Below are positions 17,819 through 25,587 of a stretch of DNA of 64,000 nucleotides, piece after piece. Every line of letters starts with the position of its first letter. Within the stretch, counting starts at the first letter, position 1. A program made the position numbers and the translations under genes. The notes below the pieces were generated by a model. The model worked only from the letters and a program-made list of their open reading frames with translations. It had not been told where the DNA came from and ran no database searches. The stretch covers positions 1 to 64,000 of the forward strand of contig CAAELZ010000034.1 of NCBI GenBank assembly GCA_900756945.1. The letters are read 5' to 3'. This DNA is from an uncultured Collinsella sp. (GTDB taxonomy: Bacteria; Actinomycetota; Coriobacteriia; Coriobacteriales; Coriobacteriaceae).

Positions 17819-18247
17819 ATGGTGACGCTCGAGATATTGAGCTATCTCTCGACTGCTCCGGACCAGTTCATCGATATTACCGAAGACGTGCACGCCGCCG
17901 TCGAACGCAGCTCGGTGACGAATGGCTTGGCAGCGATTATTTTGTCGCATACGACCTGTGGAATCGTGGTAAACGAGGGGCTGCCCTGCGTGGAGGCGGA
18001 TCTTATGGAGACGCTTGATCGCATCGCCCCACTCGATGCCCCCTATGCGCATGCACACTTCCTGCCGAGCTATGGAGCCACCGGCAACAACTCCTGTGGG
18101 CATATCAAGAGCATGATTTGTGGAAACAGCTGCTTCTTTCCCGTCCAAGATGGCCATATCGTGTGCGGAGGTGCCCAGAACATCTATCTTGCGGAGTTTG
18201 ACGGTCCGCAGAAGCGAAAAGTGTACGTCGAGGTGTTGGGGGAGTAA
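17819..18247 (+). CDS. YjbQ/UPF0047 family protein
   Basis: A 142-residue protein of the YjbQ family, small trimeric beta-rich proteins reported to have weak thiamine-phosphate-synthase activity but no agreed physiological role. Family landmarks are 'ILSHTTCGIVVNE', a central His-rich stretch 'YAHAHF', 'NSCGHIKSMICG', and 'GGAQNIYLAEFDGP', the usual site of the WQ-I...DG motif. A GTG at 17813 overlapping the previous stop is an alternative start; AAGGGG sits between the two options. Its place inside a catabolic operon suggests a specific enzymatic use. Confidence 0.85.
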   Translation: MVTLEILSYLSTAPDQFIDITEDVHAAVERSSVTNGLAAIILSHTTCGIVVNEGLPCVEADLMETLDRIAPLDAPYAHAHFLPSYGATGNNSCGHIKSMICGNSCFFPVQDGHIVCGGAQNIYLAEFDGPQKRKVYVEVLGE

Positions 18248-18280
18248 CGTCCCTGCAATAGCCCTATGAAGGAGCACGTT

Positions 18281-19090
18281 ATGTCGTTTCTAACTTCGAT
18301 GTTCAAGACCGAAAAGCCGGTTATCGGAATGCTGCACCTGCGTCCTCTGCCGGGCGATCCACTGTTTTATCCGGGTGGAATCGTATCGCAGGTCGTGGAA
18401 GCCGCCAAGCGCGATCTCGAAGCGTTGCAGCAGGGCGGTGTCGATGGCATTTTGATTACCAATGAGCTCTCGATGCCCTATGAGCAGCACGTTTCTCCCT
18501 CAACCCTTGCATCGATGGGCTATGTAATCGGGGCTCTGTCCCATGATTTGTCGACCCCTTGGGGAGCTGAGGCTATTTACGATGGTGATGCCACAATCGA
18601 GCTGTGCGCTGCCGTCGATGCGCAGTTCACGCGCTGCAATTTTTGCGGTGCCTGGGCCGGTGATCTCGGGCTGATTAACCGAGATTTCGCGCACACCATG
18701 CGTCGCAAGGCGGCGCTGCGCTTGGACGACCTCAAGCTTTTTCACTTCATCACGAGCGAGGGGGAGGTTTATCTCAACGACCGCACGACTGCGGACATTG
18801 CCGATTCACTTCTCTTTAATTGCCTACCGGATGCGATGGTCATCGGCGGTTCGGCTGCCGGTCGTGGCGCTTCGGGCGAGCTTGCCGATGGGGTCCGCGA
18901 GCGTGTTGGCGAAGTGCCTGTGGTATGTGGCACCGGTTGTCGCGAAAATACCGTGGCTGACGTATTTGCTCACTACGATGGCGCGTTTGTCGGCACGTGC
19001 TTAAAGCGCGACGGAAAGCTGGATGCCCCGGTTGATGTTGAGCGGGTAGTTCGTTTTATGGCTGCCGCTCGTACGGCGCGGGGGGAGTAG
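18281..19090 (+). CDS. BtpA/SgcQ-family TIM-barrel protein
   Basis: A 269-residue predicted phosphate-binding TIM barrel of COG0434. 'VIGMLHLRPLPGDPLFY' at the N terminus, 'GGVDGILITNELSMPY', and 'VPVVCGTGCRENTVADVFAHYDGAFVGTCLK' in its shortened elements (CGTGCRENT, FVGTCLKRDG) match BtpA/SgcQ. The family's reaction is unknown. E. coli sgcQ sits in a sugar-use cluster, and this copy is likewise beside a carbohydrate kinase. AAGGAG precedes the ATG at 18281; an in-frame ATG at 18266 is the alternative. Confidence 0.87.
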   Translation: MSFLTSMFKTEKPVIGMLHLRPLPGDPLFYPGGIVSQVVEAAKRDLEALQQGGVDGILITNELSMPYEQHVSPSTLASMGYVIGALSHDLSTPWGAEAIYDGDATIELCAAVDAQFTRCNFCGAWAGDLGLINRDFAHTMRRKAALRLDDLKLFHFITSEGEVYLNDRTTADIADSLLFNCLPDAMVIGGSAAGRGASGELADGVRERVGEVPVVCGTGCRENTVADVFAHYDGAFVGTCLKRDGKLDAPVDVERVVRFMAAARTARGE

Positions 19091-19096
19091 GCACCT

Positions 19097-20614
19097 ATGG
19101 CGTTTTATCTGGGTATTGATATTGGGACAAGCGCCTCTAAAGGCGTTTTAATCGATGATCGATGCAACATCGTTTGCCAGGCCTCTTGTGGACACGAGAC
19201 GGACAACCCACGTGATGGATGGTACCAGCATGATGCGGAGGCAGTTTGGTGGGGCGATTTTTGCCGCTTGTCGCGCGAGCTGGTGGTGCGATCGGGGGTT
19301 AACGCGGCGCAGATCGGATGCGTCGGCCTTTCCGCATTGGGTTGCGACTGCGTGCCGGTCGATACCGAGTGCAACGCGCTGGCGCCCGCGATTTTGTACG
19401 GAGTCGATGCACGTTCGAAGCCGCAGATTGACGAGCTTCTTTCCGAATATGGGTCAGATCGCGCACGCGAGCTTTTCGGGCACGATCCCTGTTCGTCAGA
19501 TATTGCTCCCAAGATCTTGTGGTTTAAGGAGAATATGCCCGAGGTGCACGAACGTGCTGCGAAGTTCCTGACGGCGTCATCGTTTCTGTGCGCGAAGTTG
19601 ACGGGGCGTTTTACGGTGGACCGTTATTTGGCGGAGGATTTTCTTCCCCTATACGATCGCTACACTTGGAAGGTTGATGCTCGGGAATGTGCTCGTTTCT
19701 GCCGGCCTGACCAGCTGGCGGAGGTAATGTCGGCTACCGATATTGCCGGGGTGATTACGCAGCGTGCGGCTGAGGCGACGGGGCTCGTGGCGGGGACACC
19801 TGTCTTGGTGGGAACGGGCGACTCTGGTGCCGAGGCCATTTCGACGGGTGTATTCCGTCCCGGCGATATGATGGTTCAGTTGGGGAGCACGGCGTATTTC
19901 ATCTACTTAGCTGATCATATGGTCGATGATGCCCGCCTGTGGCCAGGGACGTTTATCATTCCCGGAACTTACGGGATTTGCGCGGGGACCAATACGGCGG
20001 GTGCACTCACATCGTGGTTACGCCAAGAGCTGTATCGCGACGCCGTAGAGGCCGAGGGCCACGGTGGCCACGATGCATATTCGGTTATGGCGCATGATGC
20101 CGCCGATGTGGCGCCGGGTGCCGATGGGCTCCTGTGTCTGCCGTACTTTGCGGGGGAGCGTACCCCGCTCAATGATCCCGAGGCGCGTGGCGTCTTCTTT
20201 GGCCTGACCGGAAGGCATACGCGAGCCCATATGGTTCGCGCCGCCTTGGAAGGCGTCGCGTATACCGTTGCATCCCATGTCGACATTATCGAGCGAGAGC
20301 ATGGACTGCCAATTGGGCGCATTATGCTTGTCGGAGGTGGAACCAAGAATCCAGTTTGGATGCAAGCTATCGCCGACGTATGCGGGCGCGAGGTCTCGGT
20401 TGCCAAGGTTACGGTGGGCGCATGCTTCGGTGATGCCATCATGGCAGCTCTCGCAGGTGGCGCCTATGCATCATGGGATGAACTCGCCCGAGTCCTTGGC
20501 GTTGCGCAAACAATCGTGCCCGATATGGCTGCCCACGAGTTATATGCGTCGCGTCGTCATATCTTTGACGAATTGTATGCACGCAACCGTGATCTCATGC
20601 ACGAATTGGTGTAA
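19097..20614 (+). CDS. FGGY-family carbohydrate kinase (xylulokinase-like)
   Basis: A 505-residue ATP-dependent sugar kinase. 'YLGIDIGTSASKGVLID' is the N-terminal phosphate-1 motif, 'GDSGAEAISTGV' and 'MMVQLGSTAYF' lie in the middle, and 'GLLCLPYFAGERTPLNDPEARG' (in parts) and 'IMLVGGGTKNPVWMQAIADV' form the second FGGY half. The length is normal. It starts 6 bases after the BtpA gene with GGGGGAG ahead. It ends the island and presumably phosphorylates a sugar or polyol from the pathway; xylulose is only the nearest named substrate class. Confidence 0.9.
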   Translation: MAFYLGIDIGTSASKGVLIDDRCNIVCQASCGHETDNPRDGWYQHDAEAVWWGDFCRLSRELVVRSGVNAAQIGCVGLSALGCDCVPVDTECNALAPAILYGVDARSKPQIDELLSEYGSDRARELFGHDPCSSDIAPKILWFKENMPEVHERAAKFLTASSFLCAKLTGRFTVDRYLAEDFLPLYDRYTWKVDARECARFCRPDQLAEVMSATDIAGVITQRAAEATGLVAGTPVLVGTGDSGAEAISTGVFRPGDMMVQLGSTAYFIYLADHMVDDARLWPGTFIIPGTYGICAGTNTAGALTSWLRQELYRDAVEAEGHGGHDAYSVMAHDAADVAPGADGLLCLPYFAGERTPLNDPEARGVFFGLTGRHTRAHMVRAALEGVAYTVASHVDIIEREHGLPIGRIMLVGGGTKNPVWMQAIADVCGREVSVAKVTVGACFGDAIMAALAGGAYASWDELARVLGVAQTIVPDMAAHELYASRRHIFDELYARNRDLMHELV

Positions 20615-20641
20615 TGCTGCCGAATTGTACTGCCTACCAAT

Positions 20642-20672
20642 AGGGACTGCGTTGTGCGATTCGCATGTCCCT
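20642..20672 (+). terminator. imperfect hairpin after the island
   Basis: AGGGAC at 20642-20647 pairs with GTCCCT near 20667-20672 around an interrupted inner stem. It lies between the convergent FGGY kinase and TatD genes and probably ends the island transcript. The T-tail is weak. Confidence 0.35.
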
Positions 20673-20693
20673 TGGCATTTTCGCCCACAGGGG

Positions 20694-21476
20694 TTAGCGA
20701 AGGTCAAATACAGAGCGCGCATTTGCTAAAACTGCCGTCTCAATGTGCTTCGCGTCGCAGTTTTTGAGCGAGGCGATGCGTCCTGAGGCTCTTGTGAGCG
20801 ATCTGATGAGCGATTGCGCGCTTGTTTCTGTGTTTGGCTCGGCCGGCGCATCGGTCTCGAGCAGTAGACGGTCGAGTGGAATCTGTCGGGCGTATTCGCG
20901 TCCACGTTTAGACGCAAGCATGCGTTCGTTGACGGAAAAACTACAGCCCGCATTACGCGCGCGGGCGAGTTCGTCCGAAGTGCCGCTAAACCAGTGGAAG
21001 ATGATAGCGGGGGAGTCGGAGTTTGGGATGAGTAGTCCATGCGATTCGAGGACGTCCAGTACGGCTCCTGCCGAACGAACGGCGTGAATTGATATCACAC
21101 GCCCGACAAGAGGATGCTGCACGAGCGCATCGCAGAGCCGGTCAAGCGCCTGTATTTGTAGCGGCTCGCTTCCTGCAAAGCGTGCGGAAAAGTCGAGTCC
21201 CACCTCGCCGATGTAGCGCTCTTGGGCAGCAACTTCGCAAAGCAGATCGACTTCGGCAGGACCGCAGCGGCCGTCGGCGAGCCACCAGGGGTGGAGCCCA
21301 ACGCCAGCGATGATGCCTGGTAGGCGACGGGCGCGCTCGTTTGCGGCCGAAAAGTCGCGTGGGTCGACCCCGCAGTCAAAGAGCCCCAGACCCAACGCCG
21401 CCGACTCACTGGCTGCAGCATCGGGGCCGAGCATCAAATCAAGATGACAATGCGTGTCAAAGAATTGCGGTTCCAT
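20694..21476 (-). CDS. TatD-family metal-dependent hydrolase
   Basis: A 260-residue TIM-barrel nuclease/hydrolase. 'FDTHCHLDLML' (residues 6-16) gives the HxH metal pair, 'YIGEVGLDFSARF' the family EVGLD box, 'ISIHAVRS' the next histidine, and 'LLLETDAPAEPN' the late aspartate. TatD proteins act as 3'-5' DNases and in quality control. The gene is 14 bases downstream of tcdA and shares its promoter. Confidence 0.9.
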   Translation of the reverse strand: MEPQFFDTHCHLDLMLGPDAAASESAALGLGLFDCGVDPRDFSAANERARRLPGIIAGVGLHPWWLADGRCGPAEVDLLCEVAAQERYIGEVGLDFSARFAGSEPLQIQALDRLCDALVQHPLVGRVISIHAVRSAGAVLDVLESHGLLIPNSDSPAIIFHWFSGTSDELARARNAGCSFSVNERMLASKRGREYARQIPLDRLLLETDAPAEPNTETSAQSLIRSLTRASGRIASLKNCDAKHIETAVLANARSVFDLR

Positions 21477-21490
21477 CGCAGGACATTCTG

Positions 21491-22291
21491 CTAGTCCAGG
21501 CGCTGGCCATCGGCGCGTACGCGCTCGGTGCCGCGCCCACTGATCTGGCGGATAACCTCGCCGGCAATCATCTGGCCCATGATGGGCGGCATAAAGCTGG
21601 CAGTGCCCAACTCGGTACGCTCGTGGATGTTGGAAGGGTCGCGGGGCTGGGTCTTAACCGATTCCTCGCAGCTAAATAGAACACGCAGGCTCTTGATTCC
21701 GCGCTTCTTACATTCTTTGCGCATGATGCGGCTCATGGGGTCACGTACCGTATCGAAAATGTCGGCAAAGCGGAGGCACTCGGGATGGAGTTTGTTGGCC
21801 CCGCCCATGGAGCTAACCAAACGAATGTCGCGGTCCTGAGCATATTTGGCAATGGTGAGCTTGGCCGAGATGGTGTCGATGGCGTCGACGACGTAGTCGA
21901 GCTTGCCGTCCGTCTGCTCCAAAACGCTTGCGAAGAAATCATCGATGTTGTCGCTCAGCAAGTATTCAGTTCGCTTGATGACGATGGCGGCGGGATTGAT
22001 GTCGTGGATCATGGCTTCCATCACGTCAACCTTGCGCTTGCCGACGGTGCTGTGAAAGGCGATGGCCTGGCGATTGATATTGCTGGGCGCGATGATGTCC
22101 TTGTCCAGAATGACGAAATGACCGATACCGCCGCGGGCAAGTGCCTCGCAGCAATTGGAGCCCACGCCTCCGCAGCCGAGCACCAGCACCGTAGCATCGG
22201 CGAGCTTATCGAGTGCCTCGCGGCCCATGATGATCTCGAGCTTGGTGTCGCGTGTCTCGACGAGGGCGGCAGCGGTTTCGGTCATAGACAT
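21491..22291 (-). CDS. tcdA: tRNA threonylcarbamoyladenosine dehydratase (TcdA/CsdL)
   Basis: A 266-residue E1-like enzyme that cyclises t6A at position 37 of tRNAs using ATP. 'VLVLGCGGVGSNCCEALARGG' in part (GCGGVGSN) is the adenylate-binding Rossmann loop, 'DKDIIAPSNINRQ' the ThiF-family motif, and 'DYVVDAIDTISAKL' the following DxID box. GGAGGATGTCT lies ahead of the ATG. A TATAAT-like -10 occurs at 22335-22330 on the minus strand. It forms an operon with the TatD gene. Confidence 0.92.
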   Translation of the reverse strand: MSMTETAAALVETRDTKLEIIMGREALDKLADATVLVLGCGGVGSNCCEALARGGIGHFVILDKDIIAPSNINRQAIAFHSTVGKRKVDVMEAMIHDINPAAIVIKRTEYLLSDNIDDFFASVLEQTDGKLDYVVDAIDTISAKLTIAKYAQDRDIRLVSSMGGANKLHPECLRFADIFDTVRDPMSRIMRKECKKRGIKSLRVLFSCEESVKTQPRDPSNIHERTELGTASFMPPIMGQMIAGEVIRQISGRGTERVRADGQRLD

Positions 22292-22371
22292 CCTCCGATG
22301 GGGAAGCGAATCGTGTTTTAGCTATTGCCATTATAGGTGTTATCGCGATTCCATTTGAGCCCTTGGGCTTG

Positions 22372-22400
22372 TTGAAATGGGATCGGGGTTCGCATAAGAT
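22372..22400 (+). promoter_or_regulatory. sigma70-type promoter for a candidate antisense RNA
   Basis: TTGAAA (22372-22377), a 17-base spacer and TAAGAT (22395-22400) form one of the best promoter matches in the window, on the plus strand. No plus-strand coding region follows until 22745. The transcript would start near 22407 and run into the 3' end of the small minus-strand peptide gene. Confidence 0.6.
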
Positions 22401-22406
22401 GAAGCA

Positions 22407-22495
22407 GATGGCACCCGTTGCAGCGGGTTGGCCAACTCCCAAACACGTTTGTAGCGTGAGAAGTGGCCGTCTTCGCATTACGCGGAGGCGGCTAT
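22407..22495 (+). ncRNA. candidate antisense RNA antitoxin
   Basis: The predicted RNA from the promoter at 22372-22400 includes a 13-bp hairpin (22464-22476 with 22482-22494, three G-T pairs). The same hairpin lies just past the stop of the convergent 28-residue peptide gene and overlaps it by 4 bases. This convergent layout with a shared 3' hairpin is the arrangement of TxpA/RatA and Fst type I systems. The 3' end is a guess, because the T-tail (CTATTTCATT) is weak. Confidence 0.45.
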
Positions 22496-22578
22496 TTCAT
22501 TCGACCTCCAATGTGGATGCCGAGCTCCACGGCCGCGATTACAAGCAATAACAACGTCAGGACATCGTCAATACTCAT
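22492..22578 (-). CDS. 28-residue hydrophobic peptide, candidate type I toxin
   Basis: The ATG at 22578 follows AAGGAG with a 7-base gap. The peptide runs MSIDDVLTLLLL, then VIAAVELGIHIGGRMK, then TAG: a short acidic start, one membrane-spanning segment and a basic end. The start and hydrophobic pattern resemble holin-like/TxpA-type toxic peptides. The mRNA leader can fold at 22606-22586 so that the Shine-Dalgarno AAGGAG pairs with CTCCCTCTT (one mismatch), the translation block typical of type I toxins. A TACAAT -10 lies at 22635-22630, and a LexA-like box overlaps its -35 region. It would act by depolarising the membrane. Alternative: a small membrane regulator. Confidence 0.6.
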   Translation of the reverse strand: MSIDDVLTLLLLVIAAVELGIHIGGRMK

Positions 22579-22643
22579 AGTCCATCTCCTTCTTGGTAAG
22601 AGGGAGCTGACCCATCTGCTTCTTGGCCCATTGTATCTAAAAA

Positions 22644-22657
22644 CGAACGAATGTTCT
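22644..22657 (-). promoter_or_regulatory. LexA/SOS-box-like operator of the small peptide gene
   Basis: CGAACGAATGTTCT matches 13 of 14 positions of CGAACRNRYGTTCG. It covers the -35/spacer area of the predicted minus-strand promoter whose -10 is at 22635-22630. It lies upstream of the plus-strand ArsR promoter, so control of the peptide gene is the simpler reading. Confidence 0.65.
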
Positions 22658-22680
22658 ATACGTGGTATCAAATTAGATAA

Positions 22681-22710
22681 TTAGACAAACATCTAAATAA
22701 CGAGTATACT
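22681..22710 (+). promoter_or_regulatory. promoter of the arsR-sdpI operon with an inverted repeat
   Basis: TTAGAC (22681-22686), an 18-base spacer and TATACT (22705-22710) precede the ArsR-type gene. TTAGAT near 22673 and ATCTAA at 22691-22696 form an inverted repeat around the -35 region, a plausible self-repression site for the encoded regulator. Confidence 0.5.
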
Positions 22711-22744
22711 GTGCGCGTCGTGAGAGATAGTGTGAGGAGGTCCT

Positions 22745-23023
22745 ATGCCGGGAGAGGGTTTTAAGGCGCTTGCCGATCCAACGCGACGGCGCATTTTGGA
22801 GTTGCTGCGCGAGGGCAATTGTACGGCCGGGGAGCTTGCCGAGCATTTTGACATCAGCAAGCCGTCATTGAGCCATCATTTGGCGACGCTCAAAAACGCC
22901 GGGCTGGTGACCGACGAGCGCCATGGCCAAAACATCGTTTACAGCTTAAACACCACCGTCATGCAGGACTTGATTGGCTGGTTTATGGGCTTTACAGACA
23001 CTGAAGGTGATGAGGATGAATAA
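22745..23023 (+). CDS. ArsR-family repressor (SdpR-like)
   Basis: A 92-residue winged-helix repressor: 'FKALADPTRRRILELLREGNCTAGELAEHFDISKPSLSHHLATLKNAGLV' in family order (ADPTRRRIL, FDISKPSLSHHL, ERHGQNIVYSLN). The cysteine metal box of true metal sensors is absent, and the ending 'MQDLIGWFMGF' matches the SdpR-type autorepressors paired with SdpI. GAGGAGG lies ahead of the ATG. The next gene starts inside its end, so the pair is co-translated. Confidence 0.9.
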   Translation: MPGEGFKALADPTRRRILELLREGNCTAGELAEHFDISKPSLSHHLATLKNAGLVTDERHGQNIVYSLNTTVMQDLIGWFMGFTDTEGDEDE

Positions 23024-23720
23024 CGAAAACAAGGGCATTCACGCCACGGGGGTATCGCCGCGTGTATGGGCCATGCTTGTTGTGGTCTGCGCTATTAATG
23101 TCGCGGCGCACCTTATGGTGATGCCGAGCTTGCCTGCACAGATTCCCACGCACTGGGGAGCGAACGGCGCCGTCGACGGTTGGGGCCCTAGCTGGATGGC
23201 CTCCGCGCTCGGCGTGCTGCCTCTGGCACTTCTTGCAATGTTCTACGTGGTGCCACGCATTGACCCCAAAGGTGAGGCATATCGAACCTCGGGCAAGTTC
23301 TATCAGGGCCTCGTAATCGCCTTCACCTTGTTCATGTGTGCCATAAGCTGGTTGGGTGAGCTTACGGTCTGGGGCGTGGTGCCGGCGGTCGGTTCGGTCA
23401 ACGTGCTGATTTCCGGTGCTATCGGTTTGCTGTTCATCGGCGTAGGCAACTACTTGCCGCGTGTGAAGCAGAACTATACGCTCGGTATCAAGACGCCCTG
23501 GGCGCTTGCCGATCCCGAGAACTGGCGCCGTACGCAGCGTTTTGGCGGCGCCTGCTTTATGGTGCTGGGTGTTAGTTTGATTGTGATGGGCGTGGCGGGT
23601 AGCGTGCTTTCGAGTGAAGTCGTCGCCGCGGTGATTGCGGTTCTGGCGTTTGGTTCAGCTGGAGCTGCCTACGTCTATTCGTATCTGCTGTGGCGCAAAT
23701 CGCAGCGAGCCGCTCGTTAA
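23016..23720 (+). CDS. SdpI-family membrane protein (DUF1648)
   Basis: A 234-residue protein with about six membrane helices. The N-terminal half carries the DUF1648 pattern 'MPSLPAQIPTHWGANGAVDGWGP', and the C-terminal SdpI half has 'GNYLPRVKQNYTLGIKTPWALADPENWRRTQRFGG' in parts (PRVKQNYTLGIKTPWAL, NWRRTQRFGG). In Bacillus, SdpI gives immunity to the SDP toxin and signals to SdpR. Here there is no sdpC, so it may protect against foreign peptides or sense membrane stress. The ATG at 23016 is chosen for AAGG at 23004; one at 23010 is possible. It overlaps the ArsR gene by 8 bases. Confidence 0.88.
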   Translation: MNNENKGIHATGVSPRVWAMLVVVCAINVAAHLMVMPSLPAQIPTHWGANGAVDGWGPSWMASALGVLPLALLAMFYVVPRIDPKGEAYRTSGKFYQGLVIAFTLFMCAISWLGELTVWGVVPAVGSVNVLISGAIGLLFIGVGNYLPRVKQNYTLGIKTPWALADPENWRRTQRFGGACFMVLGVSLIVMGVAGSVLSSEVVAAVIAVLAFGSAGAAYVYSYLLWRKSQRAAR

Positions 23721-23793
23721 GGTTGCGGAAAACTAGCGTACGCAGTTCATAGTGTGTTAAGGGGGACTTTTCCCAGGTAGTATTAGGGGGTGT

Positions 23794-23813
23794 GGGCAAC
23801 CATGCCCCTTTTT
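23794..23813 (+). terminator. terminator after sdpI
   Basis: GGGCA (23794-23798) pairs with TGCCC (23803-23807), followed by C and TTTTT. The stem is short but GC-rich. It lies 73 bases past the stop. Confidence 0.6.
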
Positions 23814-23904
23814 CGTTAAGTTTCAGAGCTGGTTTCCTCATTTCGTTTCCACTAAAGCGAATCAAGAATAGGGAAACAGCAGGTAGAAAGGATAAAACAG
23901 GCAA

Positions 23905-25584
23905 ATGGCAGAGTTTATCTACCAGATGTATCAGGCTCGCAAGGCCCATGGCGACAAGGTAATCCTTGACGACGTGACCCTGAGCTTCTACCCCGGTGCC
24001 AAGATCGGTGTCGTGGGCCCCAACGGCATGGGCAAGTCGACCCTGCTCAAGATCATGGCCGGCATTGAGGAGGTCTCCAACGGCGATGCCAGGCTCACCC
24101 CCGGCTACACCGTGGGTATCCTGCAGCAGGAGCCGCCGCTCGACGACGACAAGACCGTCATCGAGAACGTGCGCATGGCGTTTGGCGACATGATCGCCAA
24201 GGTCGATCGCTTCAATAAGATCGGCGAGGAGATGTGTGACCCGGACTGCGACATGGACGCCCTCATGGCAGAGATGGGCAAGCTCCAGGACGAGATTGAC
24301 GCCGCCGACGGCTGGGATATCGATTCCAAACTCGGCCAGGCCATGGACGCCCTGCAGCTGCCCGATTCCGACATGCCGGTCAACGTGCTTTCCGGCGGCG
24401 AGCGCCGCCGTGTGGCCCTGTGCAAGCTGCTGCTCGAGGCTCCCGACCTGCTGCTGCTCGACGAGCCCACGAACCACCTGGACGCTGAGTCGATCCTGTG
24501 GCTCGAGCACTTCCTGCACAACTACCAGGGTGCGGTCCTTGCCGTCACGCACGATCGCTACTTCCTGGATAACGTTGCCGAGTGGATCTGCGAGGTCGAC
24601 CGCGGTCACCTTTATCCCTACAAGGGCAACTACTCCACGTATCTGGAGACCAAGGCCGCCCGTATCGAGGCTCAGGGTAACCGCGATGCCAAGCTCGCCA
24701 AGCGCATGGAGGCCGAGCTCGAGTGGGTGCGCAGCTCGCCCAAGGCCCGTCAGGCCAAGAACAAGGCCCGTCTGGCTCGCTACGAGGAGATGGAGGCCGA
24801 GGCCCGCGCAAGCCAGAAGCTCGACTGGACCGACATCCGCATCCCTGTGGGCCCGCGTCTGGGCAACAAGGTGCTTGAGGCCCATCACCTGCACAAGGAG
24901 TTCGATGGCCGCGTGCTCATCGATGACCTTTCGTTCACCCTGCCGCGCAACGGCATCGTGGGCGTCATCGGCCCCAACGGTGTCGGTAAGACCACGCTCT
25001 TCAAGACCATCGTGGGCCTGGAGCCGCTGACTTCGGGCGAGCTCGAGGTGGGCGAGACCGTCAAGATCTCCTATGTCGATCAGAACCGTTCCGGCATCGA
25101 CCCCGACAAGAACCTATGGGAGGTCGTCTCGGACGGCCTGGATCACATGATGGTCGGCGAGACCGAGGTTCCGAGCCGCGCTTATGTGGCGAGCTTTGGC
25201 TTTAAGGGCCAGGACCAGCAGAAGCGCGCTGGCGTACTCTCCGGTGGCGAGCGCAACCGTCTGAACTTGGCGCTTACGCTCAAGCAGGGCGGCAACCTGC
25301 TGCTCCTCGACGAGCCCACGAACGACCTCGACGTCGAGACGCTGTCCTCGCTCGAGGCGGCGCTGCTCGAGTTCCCGGGCTGCTCGGTGGTCATTAGCCA
25401 CGACCGTATGTTCCTGGACCGCGTCGCCACGCACATTCTGGCGTGGGAGGGCACCGACGAGAATCCGGGCAACTGGTATTGGTTCGAGGGCAACTTCGAG
25501 GCCTATCAGGCCAACCGTATCGAGCGCCTGGGCGAGGACGCAGCCCAGCCGCATCGCATCCACCGCAAGCTGACGCGCGACTAG
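23905..25584 (+). CDS. ettA: ABC-F translation factor EttA
   Basis: A 559-residue soluble protein with two ABC ATPase domains and no membrane helices. Walker A sequences are 'GPNGMGKSTL' (about residue 38) and 'GPNGVGKTTL' (about 356). Signatures are 'LSGGERRRVAL' and 'LSGGERNRLNL', and Walker B 'LLLLDEPTNHLD' and 'LLLLDEPTNDLD'. The acidic arm in domain 1 and the linker rich in Arg/Lys/Glu match EttA, which binds the ribosomal E site and gates the first peptide bond according to energy state. AGAAAGGAT lies upstream. Codon bias is strong. Confidence 0.95.
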   Translation: MAEFIYQMYQARKAHGDKVILDDVTLSFYPGAKIGVVGPNGMGKSTLLKIMAGIEEVSNGDARLTPGYTVGILQQEPPLDDDKTVIENVRMAFGDMIAKVDRFNKIGEEMCDPDCDMDALMAEMGKLQDEIDAADGWDIDSKLGQAMDALQLPDSDMPVNVLSGGERRRVALCKLLLEAPDLLLLDEPTNHLDAESILWLEHFLHNYQGAVLAVTHDRYFLDNVAEWICEVDRGHLYPYKGNYSTYLETKAARIEAQGNRDAKLAKRMEAELEWVRSSPKARQAKNKARLARYEEMEAEARASQKLDWTDIRIPVGPRLGNKVLEAHHLHKEFDGRVLIDDLSFTLPRNGIVGVIGPNGVGKTTLFKTIVGLEPLTSGELEVGETVKISYVDQNRSGIDPDKNLWEVVSDGLDHMMVGETEVPSRAYVASFGFKGQDQQKRAGVLSGGERNRLNLALTLKQGGNLLLLDEPTNDLDVETLSSLEAALLEFPGCSVVISHDRMFLDRVATHILAWEGTDENPGNWYWFEGNFEAYQANRIERLGEDAAQPHRIHRKLTRD

Positions 25585-25587
25585 ATC

